The notes under the pieces are model-generated. The model was not told the origin of the DNA. It saw only the letters and a program-made list of their open reading frames with translations, and ran no database searches. From positions 1 to 64,000 of the forward strand of contig NZ_STGT01000003.1 of assembly GCF_004912145.1 (NCBI RefSeq): DNA of 64,000 nt, given 5' to 3'. Source of the DNA: Peteryoungia rhizophila (GTDB lineage: Bacteria > Pseudomonadota > Alphaproteobacteria > Rhizobiales > Rhizobiaceae). Position numbers and translations under genes: made by a program. Positions 24,270 through 32,256 of this stretch are shown one piece after another. Position 1 is the first letter of the stretch. Each line of letters starts with the position of its first letter.

Positions 24270-26075
24270 TTGCGCCGTCTCTTATTCAGCCTTTGCCTGC
24301 TGCCACTGGCGACCGCCGTCCAGGCGGAACCTGTGCACGGGATCGCCATGCATGGCGAACCTGCCCTCTCCTCTGGCTACACACATTTTCCCTATGTGAA
24401 GCCGGATGTGAAAAAGGGCGGCAGGGTGAATTACGGAGTCGTGGGCACTTTCGACGCGCTGAACCCCTTCGTGCTCAAGGGCATGCGGACCACGGCACGC
24501 GGTGTGTGGGATCCAGAATTCGGCAATCTGCTCTACGAACCGCTGATGACCCGCTCGGCCGACGAGCCCTTCACGCTCTATGGCTTGCTCGCCGAGACTG
24601 TCGAGTGGGACGCTGACCGGAGCTATGTGCAGTTCAATATCAATCCGCAGGCCAAATGGCACGACGGTACGCCTGTGACCCCCGAAGATGTGATCTTCAC
24701 TTTCGAACTTTTGCGCGACAAGGGCCGCCCGCCCTTCAATGGCCGTCTCACCGCCGTCGCCAAGATGGAGAAGATCGGCGAGCACGGGGTGAAATTCACA
24801 TTCAACGAGAAGGCGAACCGCGAGACGCCGCTGATCTTCGCCTCCGCAACCCCGATCCTGCCGAAGCATGCGATCGACCCTGAGACCTTCGACCAGGGCG
24901 GGCTTGCGATTCCTGTCGGATCAGGCCCCTACAAGATCAAGGAGCTGAAGCCCGGCGAAAAGGTGACCTGGGCACGCGACCCGAATTATTGGGGCAAGGA
25001 CATCCCCGCGAAGGTCGGGTTCGACAATTACGACGAGATTACCGTCACCTATTTCCTCCAGGAAGCGACACTGTTCGAGGCCTTCAAGAAGGGCGAGATC
25101 GACATCTATCCGGACGGTGATTCCAATCACTGGCAGCGCGCCTATAATTTTCCGGCAGCCGAGAACGGGGATGTGGGGAAGGAGGCCTTCAAGCCGGGCC
25201 TGCCCTCGGGCATGCTGGGTTTCGTGTTCAACACCCGCCGGCCGATCTTCGCTGACGTGAAGGTGCGCGAGGCGATCAACACCGCCTTCGACTTTGAATG
25301 GTTGAACAAGACACTCTACGGCAATGCATTCACGCGGACCCAGAGCTATTGGCAGAATTCGGCACTCGGCGCTTATGGCAATGCCGCAGACGAAAAGGAA
25401 CTGGCGCTTCTCGGCTCGGCCAAGGACAAGCTGTCGCCGGAGATCCTAGCCGGCACTTACACCCAGTCGGCGACCGACGGATCGGGGGGTGATCGCAAGG
25501 CACTCGGCAAGGCGGTCAAGCTGTTCGGCGAGGCCGGCTACAAGATCCAGGGCGGCAAGATGCTGGACGCGTCCGGCAAACCACTTGCCTTCGAAGTGAT
25601 GACACAGAACGAGGGCCAGGAAAAGATGGCGCTCGCCTTCCAGCGGACGCTGAAGCTGATTGGCGTCGATATGGCGATCCGGACGGTTGACGATGCGCAG
25701 TATCAGGCGCGCTCCAACAGTTTCGACTATGACATGATCATCAAGTCCTACACCTCGTCGCTGTCTCCCGGCGCCGAGCAGGTCAATCGCTGGGGATCGG
25801 AATCGAAGGACGCGCAGGGCAGCTTCAACTATGCCGGTGTCGCCGATCCCGATATCGACCGGATGATGGAGGCCCTATTGCAGGCGCGCGAGCCTGAGGA
25901 TTTCCAGGCGGCCGTGCGGGCCTATGACCGGCTGCTTGTCGCTGGGCATTATGTCGTGCCGCTCTACCATATCGGCGAGCAGTGGGTGGCACGGTGGAAG
26001 CATATCGGGCGACCGGAAACGGCGCCGCTGTACGGCTATCAGCGCCCGACCTGGTTCGACGCGCGCGTCCAGTAA
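24270..26075 (+). CDS. Extracellular solute-binding protein family 5 (YejA-like oligopeptide binding)
   Basis: Periplasmic binding protein of about 601 residues, family SBP_bac_5, closest in style to YejA. After the signal peptide (RRLLFSLCLLPLATAVQA) come HGIAMHGEPALSSGYTHFPY and LNPFVLKGMRTTARGV. The family signature follows (WHDGTPVTPEDVIFTFE), with VGSGPYKIKELKPG and RDPNYWGKDIPA. I take the TTG at 24270 as start because GGGAGG lies 9 bases before it and it places the signal peptide at the N-terminus. No permease or ATPase genes accompany it here, so it is an orphan that must use a transporter encoded elsewhere. Confidence 0.87.
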   Translation: MRRLLFSLCLLPLATAVQAEPVHGIAMHGEPALSSGYTHFPYVKPDVKKGGRVNYGVVGTFDALNPFVLKGMRTTARGVWDPEFGNLLYEPLMTRSADEPFTLYGLLAETVEWDADRSYVQFNINPQAKWHDGTPVTPEDVIFTFELLRDKGRPPFNGRLTAVAKMEKIGEHGVKFTFNEKANRETPLIFASATPILPKHAIDPETFDQGGLAIPVGSGPYKIKELKPGEKVTWARDPNYWGKDIPAKVGFDNYDEITVTYFLQEATLFEAFKKGEIDIYPDGDSNHWQRAYNFPAAENGDVGKEAFKPGLPSGMLGFVFNTRRPIFADVKVREAINTAFDFEWLNKTLYGNAFTRTQSYWQNSALGAYGNAADEKELALLGSAKDKLSPEILAGTYTQSATDGSGGDRKALGKAVKLFGEAGYKIQGGKMLDASGKPLAFEVMTQNEGQEKMALAFQRTLKLIGVDMAIRTVDDAQYQARSNSFDYDMIIKSYTSSLSPGAEQVNRWGSESKDAQGSFNYAGVADPDIDRMMEALLQAREPEDFQAAVRAYDRLLVAGHYVVPLYHIGEQWVARWKHIGRPETAPLYGYQRPTWFDARVQ

Positions 26076-26101
26076 ACCTCAAGCATTTGACGCTGTGTTT
26101 T

Positions 26102-26126
26102 CGGGCCGGAGCTTGTCTCCGGCCCG
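26102..26126 (+). terminator. Terminator after the YejA-like gene
   Basis: Perfect 10-bp stem CGGGCCGGAG / CTCCGGCCCG with a 5-base loop, followed by CATTGCTTT; the T-run is poor. Confidence 0.65.
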
Positions 26127-26173
26127 CATTGCTTTAAGTGACAGGCATATCTCTGCCAGGAAAGGACAGCATC

Positions 26174-26845
26174 ATGGACCGCATCACCATCGACCTCGTA
26201 TCCGACGTGGTCTGCCCCTGGTGCTATCTCGGCAAGGCGCGGCTCGAGCTTGCGATCGCCGAAGTGCAGGACGAGGTCAGTGTCGACATCAACTGGCGCC
26301 CGTATCAGCTCAATCCCGATTATCCGCCTGAGGGTGTCGACCATCAGGTCGAACTCGCAAAAAAACTCGGCGGCAAGGACAAGATGGACCAGGCGCATGC
26401 GCATCTGAAGTCGCTCGGTGCCGAGGTCGGCATCGCTTTCGATTTCGGAGCGATCAAAGTGGGGCCGAACACGCTCGATGCGCACCGGCTGATCCACTGG
26501 GCAGGCCAGGAAAGCCGGGAGACGCAGACCCGCGTGGTCGATCTGCTGTTCAAGGCCAATTTCGAACAGGGCCGCAATATCGGTGACGCTGCCGTGCTTC
26601 TCGACATCGCGACGGAAGCCGGACTGTCTCGCCCGGTGATAGAATCGCTGCTGTCGGGCGATGCGGATGTGAGCCACGTGCTCTCGGAGGTCGAAGCTGC
26701 CAAGCAGATGGGCGTCAACGGCGTGCCCTTCTTCATCTTCGACCAGCAATATGCTGTCAGCGGTGCCCAACCGCCGGAGGAACTCGCCAATGCATTGCGT
26801 GAAATTGGCAAGGCGAAGGCCGAGGCGCTGCGCAATCTGAATTGA
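26174..26845 (+). CDS. DsbA family oxidoreductase (FrnE-like)
   Basis: 223-residue thioredoxin-fold protein of the DsbA/2-hydroxychromene isomerase group. The redox motif CPWC lies at about residues 13-16 (SDVVCPWCYLGKARLE), and the cis-proline loop is GVNGVPFFIFDQQYAVSGAQ. There is no signal peptide, so it is likely cytoplasmic, as is FrnE. AGGAAAGGAC lies before the ATG at 26174. The next gene follows after 57 bases with a TTG start. Confidence 0.9.
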   Translation: MDRITIDLVSDVVCPWCYLGKARLELAIAEVQDEVSVDINWRPYQLNPDYPPEGVDHQVELAKKLGGKDKMDQAHAHLKSLGAEVGIAFDFGAIKVGPNTLDAHRLIHWAGQESRETQTRVVDLLFKANFEQGRNIGDAAVLLDIATEAGLSRPVIESLLSGDADVSHVLSEVEAAKQMGVNGVPFFIFDQQYAVSGAQPPEELANALREIGKAKAEALRNLN

Positions 26846-26865
26846 CGGTTAGCGCGAACACTCGT

Positions 26866-26895
26866 ATCCCGGTGAGGTCACCTCCTCCCCGGGAT
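26866..26895 (+). promoter_or_regulatory. Hairpin covering the translation start of the next transporter gene
   Basis: Outer stem ATCCCGG / CCGGGAT with an inner GAGGT / ACCTC stem. The GGTGAGG that could serve as ribosome-binding site lies inside the fold, eight or more bases before the TTG at 26903. It could lower translation of the transporter; this is inference. Confidence 0.35.
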
Positions 26896-26902
26896 CATCA
26901 TC

Positions 26903-27835
26903 TTGTCCGCCGACACCACCTTCAAGGGCGTGCTCTTCGCCTTCATCTGTTTTGCCGCCTATTCCTTCAGTGATGCCGCCGTAAAACTCGTCGAGGGTCG
27001 CGTGCCGGCTTTCGAAGCAGGCTTTATCGGGAGCCTGTTCGGCATCGCCGCCATCCCCTTCCTGATGAAGCGCGGCGACCGCTATACGGATCTGGTGCGC
27101 AGCACCAATTGGCCGCTCTGGGGGCTGCGCTTTGTCTGCTCCGCCGTCGGTACCGTCGGCAGCATTATCGCCTTTACCCAGCTCTCGATGGCCGAGGCTT
27201 TCTGCCTGATCTTCCTGCTGCCGAGTTTCGCGACGATCATGTCAGTGATCTTTCTGAAGGAACAGGTCGGCATGAAGCGCTGGGCGGCCGTCCTGATCGG
27301 CTTCCTCGGCGTTCTGGTGGTCCTGAGACCCGGATTTCGCGAACTGGAGGTCGGCCATCTCGCCGCGATGCTGTCGGGCTTTGCCGGTGCCGTCACGATC
27401 ATCATCTTCCGCGCCATGGGGCCGCAGGAGAAGAACATCTCGCTCTACGGCGCCGGCCTGCTCGGCAGCGTCATCATCTGCGCCGTCTTCTCGCTGCCGG
27501 ACTTCCAGGCGCCCGGGCGCTATGACCTGATGCTGCTCGCCGCCTTCGGTCTTCTGGCGGCCGTCGGCAATGTCTTCATGATGCTGGCGTCTTTCTACAT
27601 CCCGGCCGCGATCGTCGGGCCGATCCAGTACAGCCAGATGCTCTGGGCCATCCTGCTCGGCTACCTGGTCTTTGGCGACAAGGTTGGCTGGCCCATGGGC
27701 ATCGGCATCGTGCTGATCGTAAGCTCCGGGCTGCTGACGCTGATCCGCGAGCGCAAGCGTGACACGCCGCTTCCGCCGCCGGTGGCCGGCAAGTCGGATG
27801 CGGCGCTGGCGATCAAGCCGGAACAGGGCGACTAG
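26903..27835 (+). CDS. EamA/DMT family transporter
   Basis: 310-residue protein with about ten hydrophobic helices in two EamA repeats, starting FKGVLFAFICFAAYSFSDAA. Family features include AFTQLSMAEAFCLIFLLPSF in the first half and GPIQYSQMLWAILLGYLVFG in the second, then a polar tail. The only usable initiator is TTG at 26903, since an in-frame stop lies a short way upstream and the first ATG is inside helix 2. It lies between the DsbA-like gene and a GNAT gene that begins 8 bases after its stop. Confidence 0.82.
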   Translation: MSADTTFKGVLFAFICFAAYSFSDAAVKLVEGRVPAFEAGFIGSLFGIAAIPFLMKRGDRYTDLVRSTNWPLWGLRFVCSAVGTVGSIIAFTQLSMAEAFCLIFLLPSFATIMSVIFLKEQVGMKRWAAVLIGFLGVLVVLRPGFRELEVGHLAAMLSGFAGAVTIIIFRAMGPQEKNISLYGAGLLGSVIICAVFSLPDFQAPGRYDLMLLAAFGLLAAVGNVFMMLASFYIPAAIVGPIQYSQMLWAILLGYLVFGDKVGWPMGIGIVLIVSSGLLTLIRERKRDTPLPPPVAGKSDAALAIKPEQGD

Positions 27836-27843
27836 GGGTCCGG

Positions 27844-28326
27844 ATGGAGACCACCCCAGTCGCCGAGAGCATGCTTGTTATCCGATTGGCGGAGCGCGGT
27901 GACATCGCTGGTCTCCTGCGGATCTACCGAGATCTGATACCCGAAGATCCCGAACTCTCCGTCGAGGCTGCTGGGATGCATTTCGATGCCCTGGTCCGCA
28001 TCCCTGGCAGCGCCGTCCATATCGGCGTTCTCAACGATAACATCGTCAGCACCTGCACGCTGATCGTCATCCCCAACCTCACGCGGGGCGGCCAGCCTTA
28101 TGCGCTGATCGAAAACGTCGTCACTGCAGCAGAGCATCGGGGACGCGGTTACGGCCGCCAGACGCTGCTGCATGCCGTGTCATCTGCTTGGAAACATGGC
28201 TGTTACAAAGTCATGCTGCTGACCGGGTCCAGCAAGCCTGAGACGCTCGGTTTCTACCAGTCTGCGGGCTTCGAGCAGAACAAGACCGGGTTCCAGATCC
28301 GCCGCATTGCACCGCGCGCCGACTGA
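27844..28326 (+). CDS. GNAT family N-acetyltransferase
   Basis: 160-residue acyl-CoA N-acetyltransferase; the acceptor is unknown. The GNAT fold is visible from IRLAERGDIAGLLRIYRDL at the N-terminus to the acetyl-CoA binding loop ENVVTAAEHRGRGYGRQTLL (Arg/Gln-x-x-Gly-x-Gly/Ala type) and the end strand GFYQSAGFEQNKTGF. AGGGG precedes the ATG, and the gene starts 8 bases after the transporter stop, so they are likely co-transcribed. It converges on mfd with only 7 bases between stops. Confidence 0.88.
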   Translation: METTPVAESMLVIRLAERGDIAGLLRIYRDLIPEDPELSVEAAGMHFDALVRIPGSAVHIGVLNDNIVSTCTLIVIPNLTRGGQPYALIENVVTAAEHRGRGYGRQTLLHAVSSAWKHGCYKVMLLTGSSKPETLGFYQSAGFEQNKTGFQIRRIAPRAD

Positions 28327-28333
28327 GACGCGC

Positions 28334-31300
28334 TTATCCCTTCGCCAGTTCCGCCAGCTGTGTCATCACCACCGCTGCCCCCGACAGCCGCTTTTCCGGA
28401 GTCGGCAGATCGCGGGTGAGGAACACGCTGTGGTCGGGCCGGATCTTCGCCATCGTACCCTGCTTGGCGATATAACCGACCAGCGCTGCCGGATTGGGGA
28501 ACTGCTTGCCGCGGAACTGGACGACGACGCCCTTGGGGCCGGCTTCCAGCTTTTCGACATTGGCCTTGCGGCAGAGCGCCTTGATGTAGACGACCTTCAG
28601 CAGGTGCTGGACCTCGACCGGCATCGGGCCGAAGCGGTCGATCATCTCTGCGCCAAAGGCATCGATCTCGCCCAGCTCATTGATTTCACCCAGACGGCGA
28701 TAGAGGCCGAGGCGCAAATGCAGGTCGGGCACGTAGGCGTCGGGGATCATCACGGATGTGCCGACCTGGATCTGCGGCGACCAGCCGGTGTCCTGGATCT
28801 CGTCGACGCCCTTCACTTCGGCGACCGCCTCTTCCAGCATCTGCTGGTAAAGTTCGAAACCGACTTCCTTGATGTGACCGGACTGCTCTTCGCCGAGCAG
28901 ATTGCCGGCGCCGCGGATATCGAGGTCGTGGCTGGCGAGCTGGAAGCCCGCACCGAGCGTGTCGAGCGACTGCAGAACCTTGAGGCGGCGCTCGGCACCC
29001 GTGGTCAGCACCTTGTTGACCGGGAGCGTCAGCAGCGCGAAGGCGCGAACCTTGGAGCGGCCGACGCGGCCGCGAATCTGGTAGAGCTGCGCAAGGCCGA
29101 ACATGTCGGCGCGGTGCACGATCAGAGTGTTGGCCGTCGGTACATCCAGGCCGGATTCAACGATGGTCGTCGACAACAGCACGTCGTAGCGGCCGTCGTA
29201 AAAGGCGTTCATGATGTCTTCGAGCTCGCCTGCCGCCATCTGGCCATGGGCGATGGCGACCTTCAGTTCCGGCACATTCTCGTCGAGGAAGCTCTTCACA
29301 TCGGCGAGGTCCGATAGACGCGGGCACACATAGAAACTCTGGCCGCCGCGATAATGCTCGCGCATCAGGGTCTCGCGGATCACCAGTGGGTCGAAGGGCG
29401 AGATGAAGGTTCGCACCGCCATGCGGTCGACCGGCGGCGTGGTGATCAGCGAGAGTTCGCGCACGCCGGTCATGGCGAGCTGCAGGGTGCGCGGGATCGG
29501 GGTGGCGGACAGCGTCAGGACGTGGACGTCGGACTTGAGCTCCTTCAGCCGCTCCTTGTGCTTGACGCCGAAATGCTGCTCCTCGTCGATGATCAGGAGG
29601 CCGAGATTGGCGAAATTGACGCCCGTGCCGAGCAGCGCATGGGTGCCGACGACGATGTCGGTCTTGCCGTCTGCGACTTCCTTCTTGACGAGGTTGAGCT
29701 CCTTGGTGCCGACGAGGCGCGAGGCTTGCTGGATCCGGATCGGCAGGCCGCGGAAGCGTTCGGAGAAGGTCTTGAAATGCTGGCGGGCCAGCAGCGTGGT
29801 CGGCACGACGACGGCGACCTGGATTCCGTTCATCGCGGCGATGAAGGCCGCGCGCAGTGCCACTTCCGTCTTGCCGAAGCCGACGTCGCCGCAGACCAGG
29901 CGATCCATCGGGCGGCCGGCGCCGAGATCGGAGCGGACAGATTCGATCGCGGTTTCCTGGTCTTCCGTCTCGTCATAGGGGAAACGGGCGGCGAATTCGT
30001 CGTAGAGACCTTCCTGGGTGGTGAGCACCGGAGCCGTCCGCGTCATGCGTTCGGCGGCGATGCGGATCAGGGCGCCCGCCATATCGAGCAAGCGCTTCTT
30101 GAGCTTCGCCTTGCGCATCTGCCAGGCGCCGCCGCCCAGCTTGTCGAGCTGCACTTCCGTCGCCTCGCCGCCATAGCGCGAGAGGAGGTCGATGTTTTCG
30201 ACAGGCAGGAAGAGCTTGGCGTCGTCGGCATATCGCAGTTCAAGGCATGCATGCGGGGCGCCGGCGGCCTCGATGGTGCGCAGACCGACAAACCGGCCGA
30301 TGCCGTGCTCGGCATGCACCACGATCGAGCCTTCGTCGATACCGGCGACTTCCGAGATGAAATCGGCCGCGCGCTTGCGGCGCTTGGAGCGGCGGACCAT
30401 GCGGTCGCCGAGGATGTCCTGCTCGCCGATGACGACGAGGCCGGCGGTCTCGAAGCCGCCTTCGAGACTGAGGACGGCGGTGCCCGCCTCGCCCTTTTTC
30501 AGCTTGTCGACGTCTTTCAGGGCAGCGACGGGCACGAGCCGTTCCAGGCCATGCTCGTTCAGCACCTGCAACAGGCGGTCGAGCGAGCCTTCTGACCAGC
30601 CTGATACAATAACCTTGGCGCCGGCCGCCCGCTTATCGGCGACATAGGTGACAGCCTGGCCGAAGACGTTGGTGCGGTTGTTTTCTTCGCTGCTTGCCTC
30701 ATTGGCGGACTTTGCCCAGCGCGGCGTCGGGCGGGCATTGACCTCCATGACGAGACGGCTTTCGCCGCCGTGTTCGGCAAATGGGGTGATGCGGATCGGA
30801 TCGAAGGCGTCGAGGTTCGCGCCAAATTCGCCAGCGCCGAGATAGAGCCGCTCCGGCGGCACCGGCTTGTAAGGCGTTCCCTGGGCGAGATGGCCCTTGC
30901 CGGGGGTCGCCGAGTTGAGGCGCGCCTCGTAATAGTCGCGGATCAGCTTGGCGCGTTCTTCAGCTGCCTCACGGACGGTATGGTCGGTGACCAAACGGAA
31001 ACCGCGCAGATAATCGAAGGTGGTCTCCAACTTGTCGTAGAACATGGGCAGCCAATGCTCCATGCCCGCATAACGTCGGCCTTCGGAGACAGCGGCATAG
31101 AGCGCGTCGTCGCGGGTCGCCGCGCCAAAGAGCGACAGGTAGTTCTTGCGAAAGCGACTGATGCTCTCGGGCGTCAGCGTCACCTCGCTCATCGGGTTCA
31201 GATCAAGCGAGCGGATCTGGCCAATGGTGCGCTGGCTCGCCGGATCGAAGGAACGGATCGATTCGAGCGTATCGCCGAAGAAATCGAGGCGGACCGGCTC

Positions 31301-31843
31301 TTCTGCACCGGGCACGAAAACATCAAGGATGCCGCCGCGGACCGCGAACTCGCCGACTTCGCGCACGGTTGCGACGCGATCGAAGCCGTTGCGCTCAAGA
31401 CGGGCGGCAATGTCATCCATGCGCACCTGGTTGCCCGGCTTTGCCGAAAAACCGAGGCTGTCGATCACATCCGCCGGTGCCACTTTCTGCAGCATGGCAT
31501 TGACCGTCACCAGCACGATGGCCGGGTGCGGATTGAGATAGAGCGAAATCAGACCTGACAGCGCCGAGAGGCGGCGGGCGGAGACGTCCGCGGAGGGCGA
31601 GACGCGGTCGTAAGGAAGACAATCCCAGGCCGGCAGGCTCAAGACCGGGATGTCTGGCGCGGTGAAGCTCAGGGTCTGTTCGAGGTTCTGCAGCCGCTGT
31701 CCGTCGGAGACGATGTAGGCCACAGGGCGGCCCTGGCGCGCGAGTTCGGCGAGGATGAAGGAATCCATGCCGTCGGGCACATGGGAGAGCGTCAGGGCGG
31801 ATTGTGCATCGACAATCCGCTTCACATCGATCAGGGACATCAT
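28334..31843 (-). CDS. mfd: Transcription-repair coupling factor
   Basis: 1169-residue SF2 translocase that removes stalled RNA polymerase and recruits UvrA. Order of parts: UvrB-homology region (from SHVPDGMDSFILAEL), the RNA polymerase interacting domain with VVHAEHGIGRFVGLR, the RecG-like helicase core with Walker A DVGFGKTEVALRAAF and DEEQ box (IIDEEQHFGVKHKERLK), then the TRCF C-terminal domain (PVEVQHLLKVVYIKALC). Two consecutive ATGs start the gene, 3 bases after the sdhE stop. The link to uvrA is functional, not positional. Confidence 0.98.
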   Translation of the reverse strand: MMSLIDVKRIVDAQSALTLSHVPDGMDSFILAELARQGRPVAYIVSDGQRLQNLEQTLSFTAPDIPVLSLPAWDCLPYDRVSPSADVSARRLSALSGLISLYLNPHPAIVLVTVNAMLQKVAPADVIDSLGFSAKPGNQVRMDDIAARLERNGFDRVATVREVGEFAVRGGILDVFVPGAEEPVRLDFFGDTLESIRSFDPASQRTIGQIRSLDLNPMSEVTLTPESISRFRKNYLSLFGAATRDDALYAAVSEGRRYAGMEHWLPMFYDKLETTFDYLRGFRLVTDHTVREAAEERAKLIRDYYEARLNSATPGKGHLAQGTPYKPVPPERLYLGAGEFGANLDAFDPIRITPFAEHGGESRLVMEVNARPTPRWAKSANEASSEENNRTNVFGQAVTYVADKRAAGAKVIVSGWSEGSLDRLLQVLNEHGLERLVPVAALKDVDKLKKGEAGTAVLSLEGGFETAGLVVIGEQDILGDRMVRRSKRRKRAADFISEVAGIDEGSIVVHAEHGIGRFVGLRTIEAAGAPHACLELRYADDAKLFLPVENIDLLSRYGGEATEVQLDKLGGGAWQMRKAKLKKRLLDMAGALIRIAAERMTRTAPVLTTQEGLYDEFAARFPYDETEDQETAIESVRSDLGAGRPMDRLVCGDVGFGKTEVALRAAFIAAMNGIQVAVVVPTTLLARQHFKTFSERFRGLPIRIQQASRLVGTKELNLVKKEVADGKTDIVVGTHALLGTGVNFANLGLLIIDEEQHFGVKHKERLKELKSDVHVLTLSATPIPRTLQLAMTGVRELSLITTPPVDRMAVRTFISPFDPLVIRETLMREHYRGGQSFYVCPRLSDLADVKSFLDENVPELKVAIAHGQMAAGELEDIMNAFYDGRYDVLLSTTIVESGLDVPTANTLIVHRADMFGLAQLYQIRGRVGRSKVRAFALLTLPVNKVLTTGAERRLKVLQSLDTLGAGFQLASHDLDIRGAGNLLGEEQSGHIKEVGFELYQQMLEEAVAEVKGVDEIQDTGWSPQIQVGTSVMIPDAYVPDLHLRLGLYRRLGEINELGEIDAFGAEMIDRFGPMPVEVQHLLKVVYIKALCRKANVEKLEAGPKGVVVQFRGKQFPNPAALVGYIAKQGTMAKIRPDHSVFLTRDLPTPEKRLSGAAVVMTQLAELAKG

Positions 31844-31846
31844 CAG

Positions 31847-32161
31847 TTACTTTGCAGAGGTTTCATCGCCCGTGACCGGCGAGAAATCCGGCCGGAGAGC
31901 GGCTATGCGTTCGAAGAGCGGTGTCTGGAGATGGGCGGGCACCGGATCTGCGCCGGTAATGTAGCGGACGAGGTCATTGTCCTCCTCCTCCATGATATGC
32001 TCCAGTTCATCGAGTTCCTCATCGGAAAGCTCGGTGATATGGGCCTCGCAGAACTGGCCGAGCATCAGGTCCATTTCCCGGATGCCGCGATGCCAGCAGC
32101 GGAACAGGATGCGCCGACGGCGCGGATCGAGGTCGGCACTGCTTTTCACCAGTCCAGTCAT
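31847..32161 (-). CDS. sdhE: Succinate dehydrogenase assembly factor (FAD assembly factor SdhE)
   Basis: 104-residue protein of the Sdh5/SdhE/YgfY family that promotes covalent FAD attachment to SdhA. The key RGxxE motif is HRGIREMDLMLGQF at about residues 25-38, followed by a helical bundle rich in acidic residues (LSDEELDELEHIMEEEDNDL). GGAAGGATG lies before the ATG. It is placed right before mfd, a pairing familiar in Rhizobiales, and is divergent from recG. Confidence 0.92.
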   Translation of the reverse strand: MTGLVKSSADLDPRRRRILFRCWHRGIREMDLMLGQFCEAHITELSDEELDELEHIMEEEDNDLVRYITGADPVPAHLQTPLFERIAALRPDFSPVTGDETSAK

Positions 32162-32256
32162 CTTGGCATCCTTCCAATTCTTGCGCCTCTATAGAGCAGC
32201 GACCGGCAAATGTCAGCTTGCCAAACCGGCATTTTGCGAGGCATTTTGCCCCCATC

